Below are positions 1 through 9,047 of a DNA stretch of 39,898 nt, one piece after another (positions within the stretch are counted from its first letter, which is position 1; every line of letters begins with the position of its first letter). Under the pieces are notes generated by a model. That model worked only from the letters and a program-made list of their open reading frames with translations, did no database searches and was not told the DNA's origin. The position numbers and the translations under genes were made by a program. This DNA is from Porphyrobacter sp. TH134 (GTDB taxonomy: Bacteria; Pseudomonadota; Alphaproteobacteria; Sphingomonadales; Sphingomonadaceae). Location of the stretch: NCBI RefSeq assembly GCF_002855495.1, contig NZ_PKRO01000029.1, positions 1-39,898 on the forward strand, written 5' to 3'.

Positions 1-170
1 TCCCGGAAGACCATCCGCCGGGAAATCGATCAGGCCAAGGCGACACCTCGTAAAGCTGGATGTCGCCTTACGGCTCCTGTGAACTGTCCTTCAACACTTG
101 TTGCAGTGCGGCGTCTCGTGAAGGGACAGTTTGCTTGCCAAGGGTGTACGACCCCGGTTAGGCGCGGGTC
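1..170. other. Leader/intergenic region with two inverted repeats; possible end of an upstream gene
   Basis: No complete gene is visible. In the third forward frame an open stretch of 16 codons from the window edge ends at a TAA at 51-53 and could be the tail of a truncated upstream gene; this is weak. A 7-bp inverted repeat (GGCGACA at 39-45, TGTCGCC at 61-67) spans that stop. A larger imperfect inverted repeat has arms at 82-93 and 119-131 (AACTGTCC-TTCA against TGAA-GGGACAGTT, one bulged base) with a nested CACT/AGTG stem at 95-98 and 105-108. No T-run follows, so it is not a clear intrinsic terminator. Confidence 0.4.
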
Positions 171-833
171 ATGGCCAGCACTTCGCTTGAGACCCTTCCG
201 CCCGAGGCTGAGCTTGCGCTGGCCTGGAGCCATCCTGCAGTGCGTGAGCGGCTGCGCACAGGGTTGCAGCTTGATCGCAGACTGGCGCGGATCGTGGCGC
301 GCACCACGGAACCGATGCTGGGCCAGATGCGGTTGGCGTGGTGGCGCGATGCGCTGGGGAGACCTGTGGCAGACCGTCCGCGCGGCGATGCCGTTCTAGA
401 TGCCATTGGCCACCATTTTGCCGGGCATGAAACCAGCCTGCTTGAGATGGTAGACGCCTGGGAAATCATGGTCACAACGCCAGAGCTTGGGCAGGATGAG
501 GCCGAAGCATTTGCACGTGGGCGCGGCGCGTTTTTCGCCCACCTCGGATCTGGTCCGGGCGCAGCAGAGGTTGCGCCAAGACTGGCTGCGGCGGGACAGT
601 GCTGGGCCTTGGCAGATGCCGCAGCCGGGGTGTCGGACCCAGCGGAGCGCAGCGTGCTGGTAACGGCCGGCCTCCAGCAATCCGGTGCCCCGCGCCGGAT
701 GCCGCGCGAATGGCGAGGGGTTGGCGCGCTCGAGGCACTGGCCCAGCGCGCGCTGCGACGCGGCGGGCGCCCCCTGATGGATGGCCGAGGCGCGCCGCTG
801 GCAGCGTTGCGGGGCGCTATCCTTCGGCTGTAA
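171..833 (+). CDS. Squalene/phytoene-synthase-like protein, short, NDUFAF6-type
   Basis: A 220-residue protein of the squalene/phytoene synthase superfamily. The recognisable stretch is PMLGQMRLAWWRDAL (about residues 48-62), which matches the QxRLxWWRD signature of the family and is close to the form seen in the complex I assembly factor NDUFAF6. True prenyl synthases are about 280-350 residues and carry two Asp-rich motifs that bind Mg-diphosphate; I see neither here. A catalytic role in carotenoid or hopanoid synthesis is therefore doubtful, and a non-enzymatic or assembly role is an inference. The ATG at 171 gives a good family N-terminus. It is followed by an EF-hand gene in the same direction after 47 bases, with no terminator between. 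Confidence 0.7.
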   Translation: MASTSLETLPPEAELALAWSHPAVRERLRTGLQLDRRLARIVARTTEPMLGQMRLAWWRDALGRPVADRPRGDAVLDAIGHHFAGHETSLLEMVDAWEIMVTTPELGQDEAEAFARGRGAFFAHLGSGPGAAEVAPRLAAAGQCWALADAAAGVSDPAERSVLVTAGLQQSGAPRRMPREWRGVGALEALAQRALRRGGRPLMDGRGAPLAALRGAILRL

Positions 834-880
834 TTCCGTATACTTACGCAGCACGGACCGCAAAATAGGGGGGCAGACCC

Positions 881-1345
881 TTGCGACAGGCAGTGCTGGG
901 AGTGATGGGCGGGCTGGTTCTGGCAGGGATCGGCGTCTTCTGGTGGCAAGGCCGCGCGGCGATTGAAGAAGGCGCGCCGCCGCCGCCGCCGCCAGCGGTC
1001 CCGGCACCTGATCCTGCGGCTTTGCCGATCGCCGATCCCGGAAGCCTTCAAGGCCCCGCGCCCCCCGAACTCAGCGAACTGAGCCGCGAAGAACAGCGCT
1101 TCTTTCGCTATGATCGCAACCGTGACCGGCTGATCACCCGCGATGAAATGCTCTCATCGCGCACCGAAGGGTTCCGGGCGCTCGACAAGGATGGCAACAA
1201 TCTGCTGACCTTCGAAGAATGGGCGGTCACCACCGTCGATCGCTTTGCCGAGGCTGACAAGGATGGCAATGGCCGCCTGACCCCGCGCGAATTTGCGACA
1301 ACCGCGCCCAAGCCTGTCGTGAAGAAGCCGGGCTGCAAGTGTTAG
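881..1345 (+). CDS. Membrane-anchored protein with three EF-hands
   Basis: A 154-residue protein. Residues about 5-22 form one hydrophobic segment (anchor or uncleaved signal), followed by a Pro-rich linker with six consecutive prolines (residues 33-38). Three calcium-type EF-hand loops follow at D78-E89, D102-E113 and D126-E137, spaced exactly 24 residues apart; the latter two begin DKDGN. The chain ends in a Cys-Lys-Cys tail. The likely role is periplasmic calcium binding or sensing, but no partner is known. The start is TTG at 881, supported by a purine-rich AGGGGGG about 7 bases upstream; an ATG at 905 would cut into the hydrophobic segment. It ends 4 bases before the convergent trmFO stop. 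Confidence 0.75.
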   Translation: MRQAVLGVMGGLVLAGIGVFWWQGRAAIEEGAPPPPPPAVPAPDPAALPIADPGSLQGPAPPELSELSREEQRFFRYDRNRDRLITRDEMLSSRTEGFRALDKDGNNLLTFEEWAVTTVDRFAEADKDGNGRLTPREFATTAPKPVVKKPGCKC

Positions 1346-1349
1346 GCTG

Positions 1350-2735
1350 TCAGGCCGGCACCACCTCGCGCGCCGCATTGATCCACCGCGCAAGATCGGC
1401 CTTGGCGCGGTCCGTATAGGCTTCCTTGCGCACTTTCTTTCCGACCTCATGGAGCGGGGGGAACAGGCCGAAATTGACGTTCATCGGTTGGAACGTGGCC
1501 GCGTCGGCGTCGCCGGTGATGTGGCTGAGCAATGCACCCAGCGCCGTGGTCGCGGGCAGGGGCTGCCAATCGCGCCCGGCCAGCTCTGCCGCCGTCATCA
1601 TGCCTGCAACCAGCCCGATGGCCGCGCTTTCGACATAGCCCTCGCACCCCGTCACTTGCCCGGCAAAGCGGATATGCGGTGCGGCCTTGAGGCGGAGCTG
1701 GCGGTCGAGCACTTCGGGCGAATTGAGGAAGGTGTTGCGGTGCAGGCCGCCAAGCCGCGCGAATTCGGCATTCTCCAGCCCCGGAATGGTGCGGAACAGC
1801 TCGATCTGGGCGGCGTATTTGAGCTTTGTCTGAAAGCCGACCATGTTCCACAGCGTGCCCAGCTTGTTGTCCTGGCGCAGCTGCACCACGGCATAGGGCC
1901 AGCGCCCTTGCGGGAATTCGGGCGTCACATCGAAGGGGTTGTCCAGCCCCACGCCCTTCATCGGGCCGTACCGCAGCGTTTCAACCCCGCGTTCGGCCAT
2001 CACTTCGATCGGCATGCAGCCATCGAAATAGGGCGTGTCCTTTTCCCACTGCTTGAACTCGGACTTTTCGCCTTCGATCAACCCGCGGTGGAAGGCGCGG
2101 TATTGCTCCTCGTTCATCGGGCAGTTGATATAATCACCGCCTTCCCTCGAGGCGGCAGTCGTCTTGTTCCAGCGCGACTGGATCCAGCATTTCGACATGT
2201 CGATGCTGTCGTGATGGATGATCGGTGCGATTGCATCGAAAAACGCGAGGCGTTCTGCCCCGGTGGCACGCACGATGCTGCCTGCCAGCGCTTCGGCCGT
2301 GAGCGGCCCGGTGGCGACGATGGTGAGGCCGGAGGCGGGCAGGGCATCGATCCGTTCGCGTACGATGGTCACGTTGGGGTGGCTGACCAGCGCCTTTTCA
2401 ACTTCCGCCGAGAAAACATCGCGGTCCACCGCCATGGCGCTGCCGGCGGGCACCCGGGCAACCTCGCCTGCGCGCATGATGAGGCTGTCCAATTCGCGCA
2501 TTTCATGATGCAGCAGCCCGACCGCGTTCTTCGTGTCATCATCCGAGCGGAAGGAATTGGAGCATACCATTTCGGCCAGCCCATCGGTCTGGTGGGCCGG
2601 TGTCATGTCGCCTGACCCGCGCATCTCCGACAGACGCACGCGCACGCCGCGCTGTGCCAGCTGCCAGGCCGCTTCGCTTCCGGCGAGGCCGCCGCCTATG
2701 ATGTGCACATCGTGCATCGTCGCATTCATGGTCAT
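1350..2735 (-). CDS. trmFO: Methylenetetrahydrofolate-tRNA-(uracil-54-C5)-methyltransferase (FAD-dependent)
   Basis: A 461-residue cytoplasmic flavoprotein that makes ribothymidine at position 54 of the tRNA T-loop, using methylenetetrahydrofolate as carbon donor and FADH2 as reductant. The dinucleotide-binding fold is near the N-terminus ([13 protein letters not shown], about residues 11-23), followed by the family-typical [15 protein letters not shown] block (about 48-62). Length is normal for the family. The start is uncertain: three in-frame ATGs lie at 2735, 2729 and 2717, and none has a clear Shine-Dalgarno sequence. This folate-dependent enzyme is typical of alphaproteobacteria and Firmicutes, in place of the SAM-dependent TrmA of enterics. 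It is divergent from the YhhN gene and convergent with the EF-hand gene. Confidence 0.95.
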   Translation of the reverse strand: MTMNATMHDVHIIGGGLAGSEAAWQLAQRGVRVRLSEMRGSGDMTPAHQTDGLAEMVCSNSFRSDDDTKNAVGLLHHEMRELDSLIMRAGEVARVPAGSAMAVDRDVFSAEVEKALVSHPNVTIVRERIDALPASGLTIVATGPLTAEALAGSIVRATGAERLAFFDAIAPIIHHDSIDMSKCWIQSRWNKTTAASREGGDYINCPMNEEQYRAFHRGLIEGEKSEFKQWEKDTPYFDGCMPIEVMAERGVETLRYGPMKGVGLDNPFDVTPEFPQGRWPYAVVQLRQDNKLGTLWNMVGFQTKLKYAAQIELFRTIPGLENAEFARLGGLHRNTFLNSPEVLDRQLRLKAAPHIRFAGQVTGCEGYVESAAIGLVAGMMTAAELAGRDWQPLPATTALGALLSHITGDADAATFQPMNVNFGLFPPLHEVGKKVRKEAYTDRAKADLARWINAAREVVPA

Positions 2736-2805
2736 GGCGGGGCAGGTAATTGCGTGTTAGCCCGCCTGCAACCCCCGAGGGGTCTCACAGACGGGAACAG
2801 CGAGA

Positions 2806-3471
2806 ATGGCCAAGCAGGCGCTGATCGAGCAAAGACCGTGGCTGCTCGCCAGCATCACGGCAGCGACCGCGTTTTATTTTTTGAGCGATAATCCGGTGTT
2901 CGAGGGCACCTGGGGGTTGCTCGCCAAGGGGGCATCTGTCGGATTGCTGGCGCTTTATGCGCTGCTGCGCGTGCCGCACGGTCGGCGCGGGATCGATGGC
3001 ATGTTGCTGGTGGCGGCGCTGGTGCTGGCTTCAGCCGGGGATGTTGCCATCGAGCTTGATTTCCTGACCGGCGGCGCGTTGTTCGCGGCAGCCCATGTGG
3101 TTGCTGTGGGGCTCTATCTCAGAAATCGGCACAAGCGCCCGTCACCCACCCAAAAGCTGATGGGCGCCGCCCTGCTGATCGGCACGCCGCTGGTTAGCTA
3201 TGTGTTGAGCGGAGACGAGCAGATTGCGATCTACGCCAGCTTCCTTGGCGCAATGGCCGCCGCTGCGTGGATGAGCCATTATCCGCGTTACCGCGTCGGC
3301 ACCGGAGCGGTGCTGTTTGTGGTGAGCGACTGGCTGATCTTTGCGCGCATGGGGCCGGTGGATCTGGAGCCCCTGCCGACGCTGCTGATCTGGCCGCTCT
3401 ACTACGCAGGGCAGCTGATGATCACGACCGGCATCGTGCAGTGTTTGCGGGGCGAGCAGCCCGTCAGGTGA
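2806..3471 (+). CDS. YhhN/TMEM86-family integral membrane protein (putative lysoplasmalogenase)
   Basis: A 221-residue, very hydrophobic protein with about seven to eight predicted membrane segments over its whole length. Conserved landmarks of the YhhN family are the LASAGDVAIEL segment (residues about 75-85, with the family Asp) and FVVSDWLIFARM (about 172-183), where a second conserved Asp follows Ser. Animal TMEM86 members hydrolyse the vinyl-ether bond of lysoplasmalogens; the bacterial substrate is usually unknown, so this function is inferred from family only. The start ATG at 2806 follows a purine-rich GGGAACAGCGAGA. Its last 8 bases overlap the end of the convergent gyrA. Confidence 0.8.
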   Translation: MAKQALIEQRPWLLASITAATAFYFLSDNPVFEGTWGLLAKGASVGLLALYALLRVPHGRRGIDGMLLVAALVLASAGDVAIELDFLTGGALFAAAHVVAVGLYLRNRHKRPSPTQKLMGAALLIGTPLVSYVLSGDEQIAIYASFLGAMAAAAWMSHYPRYRVGTGAVLFVVSDWLIFARMGPVDLEPLPTLLIWPLYYAGQLMITTGIVQCLRGEQPVR

Positions 3472-6265
3472 CGGGCGGCTCGCTATCGCTGGCCAATTCT
3501 GCGGCGATTGCCTCCTCGGCGGGATTTTCAGGTTCGTCCGTCTCGTCGATCAGCGCTGCGCCGACAATGTGTTCGCCCTTGGCAACATCGAAGATGCGCA
3601 CACCCGATGATCCGCGCCCGGAAATCGAGAAGCCCTTGAGCGTCTCGAACCCGCCGGGGGTCAAGTGCCGGAAATCAATGCCGAGCCGGATCAGTTTGGC
3701 CTGATCGGTCACCAGCATCAGCTGCGATCCATGCTTGACCGGGAAGCTGGCGACCACCGGGCCGTTACGTTCCGGATTGCTGTCAGGCGTGCCGATATTG
3801 GTGATCCCTTGCCCGCCGCGCGAAGTGGTGCGGTATTCATAGGCCGAGGAAATCTTGCCATAGCCATTGGCGGTGATGGTTAGGATGAACTCCTCGCCCG
3901 CCGCCATCGCGGCCACCTGGTCTGCGGGGAGGGTGGAAACAGCGTCATTGTTCTTCCACGCCGCCGCGCGGACATAGGCCTCGCGCGTTTCCATGTCGGC
4001 GGTGAGCGGATCGAGCACCGCCATGCTGACCACCTTCGCGCCGCCCTTCAGCGCCATGCCGCGCACGCCGATGCCGGTGCGGCTCTTGGTTTCGCGCGCG
4101 TCGGTGGCGGAGAAACGGATCGCCTTGCCGGAATCGCTGGCGAGGAAGATCTGCTGCTCTTCGGTCAGCAACTGCACGCCGATCAGCCGGTCGCCCGATC
4201 CTTCGACAAAGCCCATCGCGTATTTGCCCGCGGTGGGAATATTGGCAAAGGCGTCCATCGAATTGCGCCGCACCATGCCCTGTTCGGTGGCGAACACGAT
4301 GTTGAGATTGGCCCAGCTTGCCTCATCCTCGGGTAAAGGCAGCACGTTGGTGACGCGCTCCTCATCGCCAAGCGGCAACAGGTTGACCATCGGGCGGCCC
4401 TTGGTCTGGGGGCCGCCTTCGGGCAGCTTCCACACCTTCATGCGGTAAACGCGGCCGGTGTTGGTGAAGAACAGCACGGGGTTGTGGGTGCTGGTGACGA
4501 AGAGTTCGACCACCGCGTCCTCGTCCTTGGTCGCCATGCCGCTGCGGCCCTTGCCGCCGCGCGCCTGCGCCCGGAAGGTGTCGAGCGCTGTCCGCTTGAT
4601 ATAGCCGCCGTGGGTGACGGTGACGACCATCTCCTCACGCTCGATCAGGTCTTCGTCTTCCAGACCATCCCAGGCCGGCGCGATTTCGGACAGGCGCGGG
4701 GTGGCGTAGGTGGCGCGGATTTCGGCCAGTTCCTCGCGCATCACGCCGTACAGCTTCACCCGGTCGGCAAGGATCGAGAGGTATTCCTCGATGGCAACCG
4801 ACAGCCCCTGCAATTCTCCTCCAATCTCGTCGCGGCCCAGGGCGGTCAGGCGGTGCAAACGCAGTTCGAGAATGGCCTTCACCTGCCGTTCGGACAGGCG
4901 ATAGGTGCCGCCTTCCTGATCGGCCGAGGGCTCGATCGCTTCGACCAGTTGGATATATTGCGCGATGTCGCCAATCGGCCAGAGCTTGGCGAGCAGCCGG
5001 GCGCGGGCTTCGGCCGGGTTGGGGGCCGACCGGATCATCGCCACCACCTCATCGAGGTTGGAGACGGCGACCACCAGACCCAGCAAGAGGTGCGCGCGTT
5101 CCCGCGCCTTGGCGAGTTCGTACTTGGTGCGGCGCGTAATCACCTCCTCGCGGAAGGTGATGAACGCCGAAATGAAATCGCGCAGGCGCAGCGTTTCCGG
5201 GCGTCCGCCGCGGATCGCCAGCATGTTGGCCGGGAACGAGGATTGCGCCGGGGTGTGCCGCCAGATCTGATTGAGCACCACATCGGCCGTGGCATCGCGC
5301 TTCAGGTCGATCACCACCCGCACGCCCTCGCGCGAGCTTTCATCGCGGATGTCGGCGATGCCTTCGATCCGCTTTTCCTTGGCGGCATCGGCGATCTTCT
5401 CGACCAGCGCGTTCTTGCCCACCTGATAGGGGATTGAGGTGAAGACGATGCTCTCGCGCCCTTCGCTCTTGGCGCCGCGCGTGCTTTCGATCTCGTGACG
5501 GCAGCGCATCAGGATCGACCCGCGCCCGGTGGTGTAAGCCTGCCGCGCGCCGTGGGTGCCCAAAATCAGCGGCGCGGTGGGGAAATCGGGACCGGGGATA
5601 TACTGGATCAGCTCTTCGGAAGTGATCGCGGGATTGTCCATATAGGCAAAGCAGGCGTCGATCACTTCGCCAAGGTTGTGCGGCGGCACGTTGGTCGCCA
5701 TGCCGACCGCGATCCCGCCCGCGCCATTGACCAGCAGATTGGGGAAGCGCGCCGGCAGAACCGTCGGCTCCTTGCGGCTGCCGTCGTAGTTATCGGTGAA
5801 ATCGACCGTGTCCTTGTCGAGATCGTCGAGCAGCGAATTCGCCACCCGTGCAAGGCGCGCTTCGGTGTAGCGCATCGAGGCCGGCGGATCGGGGTCCATC
5901 GAGCCGAAATTGCCCTGACCATCGATCAGCGGCACGCGCATCGACCAGGGCTGGGTCATGCGGGCGAGCGCGTCGTAAATCGCGCTGTCGCCGTGGGGGT
6001 GATAGTTACCCATCACGTCGCCGACGATCTTGGCGGATTTGCGGTAGGGCTTGCCTGCGACAAAGCCGCCTTCCTGACTGGCGAACAGAATGCGCCGATG
6101 AACCGGCTTCAAGCCGTCGCGCACATCAGGCAGCGCGCGGCTGACGATGACGCTCATCGCGTAGTCGAGATAGCTCGACTTCATCTCGTCGACGATGTCG
6201 ATGCGGTCGTAACCGCTCATCGGCACCGGGGCAGGGGAATCGAGAATGTCGCTATCGTCGCTCAA
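3464..6265 (-). CDS. gyrA: DNA gyrase subunit A
   Basis: A 933-residue type II topoisomerase subunit that cuts and reseals DNA and, with GyrB, introduces negative supercoils. The winged-helix/tower cleavage core spans about residues 20-520. The catalytic tyrosine is Y133 in MRYTEARLA. The quinolone-resistance region reads [14 protein letters not shown], with S94 and D98 at the positions of E. coli S83 and D87, so it looks quinolone-sensitive. The C-terminal beta-pinwheel carries the GyrA-box at 567-573 as QARGGKG, where E. coli has QRRGGKG. The end is acidic. The start is a TTG codon, chosen because residues from there match the usual alphaproteobacterial N-terminus; the next ATG (6220) would remove 15 residues. 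No clear Shine-Dalgarno precedes either. Confidence 0.97.
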   Translation of the reverse strand: MSDDSDILDSPAPVPMSGYDRIDIVDEMKSSYLDYAMSVIVSRALPDVRDGLKPVHRRILFASQEGGFVAGKPYRKSAKIVGDVMGNYHPHGDSAIYDALARMTQPWSMRVPLIDGQGNFGSMDPDPPASMRYTEARLARVANSLLDDLDKDTVDFTDNYDGSRKEPTVLPARFPNLLVNGAGGIAVGMATNVPPHNLGEVIDACFAYMDNPAITSEELIQYIPGPDFPTAPLILGTHGARQAYTTGRGSILMRCRHEIESTRGAKSEGRESIVFTSIPYQVGKNALVEKIADAAKEKRIEGIADIRDESSREGVRVVIDLKRDATADVVLNQIWRHTPAQSSFPANMLAIRGGRPETLRLRDFISAFITFREEVITRRTKYELAKARERAHLLLGLVVAVSNLDEVVAMIRSAPNPAEARARLLAKLWPIGDIAQYIQLVEAIEPSADQEGGTYRLSERQVKAILELRLHRLTALGRDEIGGELQGLSVAIEEYLSILADRVKLYGVMREELAEIRATYATPRLSEIAPAWDGLEDEDLIEREEMVVTVTHGGYIKRTALDTFRAQARGGKGRSGMATKDEDAVVELFVTSTHNPVLFFTNTGRVYRMKVWKLPEGGPQTKGRPMVNLLPLGDEERVTNVLPLPEDEASWANLNIVFATEQGMVRRNSMDAFANIPTAGKYAMGFVEGSGDRLIGVQLLTEEQQIFLASDSGKAIRFSATDARETKSRTGIGVRGMALKGGAKVVSMAVLDPLTADMETREAYVRAAAWKNNDAVSTLPADQVAAMAAGEEFILTITANGYGKISSAYEYRTTSRGGQGITNIGTPDSNPERNGPVVASFPVKHGSQLMLVTDQAKLIRLGIDFRHLTPGGFETLKGFSISGRGSSGVRIFDVAKGEHIVGAALIDETDEPENPAEEAIAAELASDSEPPVT

Positions 6266-6584
6266 GGTCTGGGCCGTTTCTGTTTGTAATCTGATGCCGC
6301 ATTGGCGGGCCGGGCCCTATCAGGGCCGGTGATCAATTCCTATCTAGGCACTTGCCGTGGGTTTCGCCACCTTACCCCGGGAACACAGCGCGAACGGAGA
6401 GTTTTTTTCCACATTTGCAACCCTGTTTGTCTGCCAATCGCTGTGTTGGCATTCAAAGACCGTTCAGCACGGCCCACCTAGCGGGAATTGCAAATCCCGT
6501 GCGAGCCGTTCAAAGGCTGGGACGGAATTCAGGCAGCGCGCCCGCCGATTTTGGCAGGTGCCTGCACTAGTTGTGGAGGATGCA
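6266..6584. promoter_or_regulatory. Divergent gyrA / TPR-gene control region with several inverted repeats
   Basis: This 319-base stretch has no convincing gene. Seen directly: a hairpin-forming GGCCCT-ATC-AGGGCC at 6313-6327 in the gyrA 5' region; a T-run near 6402-6410; an inverted repeat TGCCAA-N8-TTGGCA at 6432-6451; CGGGA/TCCCG at 6482-6486 and 6495-6499; and GCACGG (6467-6472) against CCGTGC (6497-6502). The last two share bases, so their hairpins would be mutually exclusive. No consensus promoter could be assigned with confidence on either strand. The forward open frame across this region lacks the family signal peptide and is unlikely to be translated before 6585. Confidence 0.5.
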
Positions 6585-7946
6585 GTGACCAATTTGTCTT
6601 CGCCCCGTAGTCATCAGCGTTCGGCCACCGGCCTTGCGCGTCAGCTTGCACTGGCTGTCGCCATCGCGAGCGGCACAGCGGTGCTCGCGGTGCCGGGTTT
6701 TGCTGATGCGGCCTATGCCCAGAAGAAAAAGAAGGATGACAAGGCCGAAGCGGCCAAGCCCGTCTATTCCAAGGAATTTGTCGCTGGCTACCAGCCCATT
6801 GAAGCCGCGATCAAGGCGCCGGGTGCGGATCTGGCCGCGCTCAAGCCGCAGATTACAGCGCTCACCCCGCTTGCCGTTTCGCCGGACGAGCAGCAGGCGC
6901 TTGGCGGTCTGATTTTCAATGCTGGCGTGACCGGAAACGATGTTCCGCTGCAATTCCAGGGCGTCGAGATGATGCTCGCAAGCGGCAAGATCAAAACCGA
7001 GGAAGTGGGCCGGTTTAATCTGGTCGCATTTCAGCTCGCCAATTCCCTGAAGCAGTATGACAAGGCCCGCACCTATCTGCAAAAAGCGATCGACCTGAAT
7101 TACAGCATGCCCAATCTGACGGTCTCGGACCTGCAGATGAACATGGCCGAGCTGTATTTTTCGGAAGACCGCAACGCCGAAGGGCTCAAATACCTCAGCG
7201 ATGCCATCGCCGCGCGCAAGGCACAGGGCCAGCCGGTCGACGAGAAGTGGTATCGCCGCGGGGTTTCGGTCGCCTATTCCAACGAAATCGTGCCGCAGGT
7301 CTATGACTTTGTGCAGGGCTGGGTCAGCGACAATCCCACCCCGACCAATTGGCGCGATGCGGTAAACCTTACCCGCAATCTCAATGAGTTTGACGGTCCG
7401 GTGCTGCTTGATCTGCTGCGTCTTGGCAAGCGGGTCGGCACGCTCAAGGACAAGAACGACTATATTTTCTATATCGAATCCGCCGACACGCGCCGCCTGC
7501 CGATGGAGGTGAAGTCGGTGATCGACGAAGCCAATTCCACTGGCGCCATTCCCAAGGGGAGCGATAGCTGGGTTGATGAACAGCTGAAGACCGCCAGCAG
7601 CTTGATCGCCGAAGACCGCGCCGCGCTGCCTTCGCTCGAACGCGATGCCAGTGCACCTGCGGCGCAGCTGCGGACTGTGGTTGCCGCCGGCGACACCTTT
7701 CTGAGCTACGGCGAATATGCCAAGGCCGCCACGTTCTACGAGCGTGCGCTGACAATGGCAGGGGTTGACCGCAATCTTGCTCTCACCCGTCTGGGGATCG
7801 CTCAGATCGGTTCGGGCAACACCGATGCCGCGCGCGAAACGCTGGCGAAGGTTGAAGGCACGCGGGCGCCGGTTGCGATGCTGTGGAGCGCCTATGCCGC
7901 GCAATCCGCAGCAGCAGCCCCGGCTGCACCGGCAGCGGGCGCCTGA
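6585..7946 (+). CDS. Exported tetratricopeptide-repeat protein, function unknown
   Basis: A 453-residue protein. The GTG at 6585 was chosen because GGAGG lies 5 bases upstream (6575-6579) and it is followed directly by a signal peptide: basic N-region, hydrophobic core at about residues 19-40, and an AYA|Q cleavage site near residue 45. A Lys-rich segment comes next. Helical TPR-like repeats are visible around residues 140-200 (for example QYDKARTYLQKAIDLN) and 375-430 (EYAKAATFYERAL). The tail is Ala/Pro-rich. It probably acts in the periplasm or cell envelope as a protein-protein scaffold, which is inferred from fold only. It stands alone between a structured leader and a strong terminator, so it looks monocistronic. 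Confidence 0.75.
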   Translation: MTNLSSPRSHQRSATGLARQLALAVAIASGTAVLAVPGFADAAYAQKKKKDDKAEAAKPVYSKEFVAGYQPIEAAIKAPGADLAALKPQITALTPLAVSPDEQQALGGLIFNAGVTGNDVPLQFQGVEMMLASGKIKTEEVGRFNLVAFQLANSLKQYDKARTYLQKAIDLNYSMPNLTVSDLQMNMAELYFSEDRNAEGLKYLSDAIAARKAQGQPVDEKWYRRGVSVAYSNEIVPQVYDFVQGWVSDNPTPTNWRDAVNLTRNLNEFDGPVLLDLLRLGKRVGTLKDKNDYIFYIESADTRRLPMEVKSVIDEANSTGAIPKGSDSWVDEQLKTASSLIAEDRAALPSLERDASAPAAQLRTVVAAGDTFLSYGEYAKAATFYERALTMAGVDRNLALTRLGIAQIGSGNTDAARETLAKVEGTRAPVAMLWSAYAAQSAAAAPAAPAAGA

Positions 7947-7973
7947 TCGCTTCATCACAAAATCGGTTTTTCA

Positions 7974-8013
7974 CGAGCGCCGGGCGGGTCATCCGTCCGG
8001 CGCTCGCTTTTTT
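7974..8013 (+). terminator. Rho-independent terminator after the TPR gene
   Basis: A 10-bp stem (7974-7983 with 7997-8006: CGAGCGCCGG against CCGGCGCTCG) extends inward through G-T, C-G, G-C and G-C pairs to a 5-base GTCAT loop, and is followed by six T residues at 8008-8013. It lies 28 bases after the TPR gene stop and insulates it from lipA. Confidence 0.93.
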
Positions 8014-8087
8014 GGGAGGATCGATTTTGGTAAATGCAACCAGCGGCGTGCTTGCGGCGGGGCCTTCGCACGCCTAAATGGCGCCGT

Positions 8088-9047
8088 ATGAACGACCTCG
8101 CCAGCACGCCGCAGCCGCAATCGCCCCCTGATCGGCCCGCCCGCCAGCGCAAGCCTGACTGGATCAGGGTGCGTGCGCCTGTCAGCGAGGGGTACAACGA
8201 AACGCGCAAACTGATGCGCGAATTGAACTTGCACACCGTGTGCGAGGAAGCGGCCTGCCCGAATATCGGTGAATGCTGGACCAAGAAGCACGCCACGGTG
8301 ATGATCCTGGGCGATGTCTGCACCCGGGCCTGTGCCTTCTGCAACGTCAAGACCGGAATGCCACGCGCGGTCGATCCGTTCGAGCCTGAAAATACCGCCA
8401 TTGCCGCGGCCAAGATGGGGCTGGAACACATCGTCATCACCAGCGTCGACCGCGATGATCTGCCTGATGGCGGCGCCAGCCAGTTCGTCAAGGTGATCGA
8501 GGCGCTACGGCGCAACACCCCGAACACCACCATCGAAATCCTCACTCCCGATTTCCGCGGCAAGATGCGCCGCGCGGTGGAAATGATCTGCGAGGCGGGA
8601 CCGGATGTGTACAACCATAATCTCGAAACTGTCCCCCGGCTCTATCCCACCATCCGTCCGGGTGCCCGCTACTACGCCTCGCTCAGGCTGCTGGAAGAGG
8701 TGAAGGCCCACAATCCGCTGATCTTCACGAAATCGGGCATCATGCTGGGTCTGGGTGAACAGCGGCTTGAGGTGCATCAGGTGATGGACGACATGCGTTC
8801 AGCCGAAGTCGATTTCATCACGATGGGGCAATATCTTCAGCCCACACCCAAGCATGCGACGGTCGAAGAATTCGTGACGCCCAAGGCCTTTGCGGCTTAC
8901 GGCGCGATTGCCCGCGCCAAGGGTTTTCTTCAGGTCGCGGCCACCCCGCTCACCCGGTCGAGCTATCACGCCGGTGATGACTTTGCGAAGATGCGGGCCG
9001 CGCGCGAGGAAAAGCTGTCGCGCGCCGGAGCCAAGGCGCAAGGCTGA
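8088..9047 (+). CDS. lipA: Lipoyl synthase
   Basis: A 319-residue radical-SAM enzyme that inserts two sulfurs into protein-bound octanoyl groups to make the lipoyl cofactor, including that of the E2 subunit encoded at 31746-33179. The auxiliary cluster cysteines are C52, C57 and C63 ([12 protein letters not shown]); the radical-SAM cluster is C78, C82 and C85 (CTRACAFC). The C-terminal SSYHAGD stretch holds the conserved serine that ligates the auxiliary cluster. The ATG at 8088 gives the normal family length; the 18 upstream codons in frame do not resemble LipA. No strong ribosome-binding site is seen. The stop overlaps the start of the next gene (TGATG). Confidence 0.97.
   Translation: MNDLASTPQPQSPPDRPARQRKPDWIRVRAPVSEGYNETRKLMRELNLHTVCEEAACPNIGECWTKKHATVMILGDVCTRACAFCNVKTGMPRAVDPFEPENTAIAAAKMGLEHIVITSVDRDDLPDGGASQFVKVIEALRRNTPNTTIEILTPDFRGKMRRAVEMICEAGPDVYNHNLETVPRLYPTIRPGARYYASLRLLEEVKAHNPLIFTKSGIMLGLGEQRLEVHQVMDDMRSAEVDFITMGQYLQPTPKHATVEEFVTPKAFAAYGAIARAKGFLQVAATPLTRSSYHAGDDFAKMRAAREEKLSRAGAKAQG

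Noticed and set aside
979..996. CCG trinucleotide run
   Set aside because: It encodes the six-proline linker of the EF-hand protein.
1449..2615. Long open frame on the plus strand across trmFO
   Set aside because: It is antisense to a clear TrmFO; the long open frame follows from high GC content, and the protein is His/Arg/Gly-rich with no family signature.
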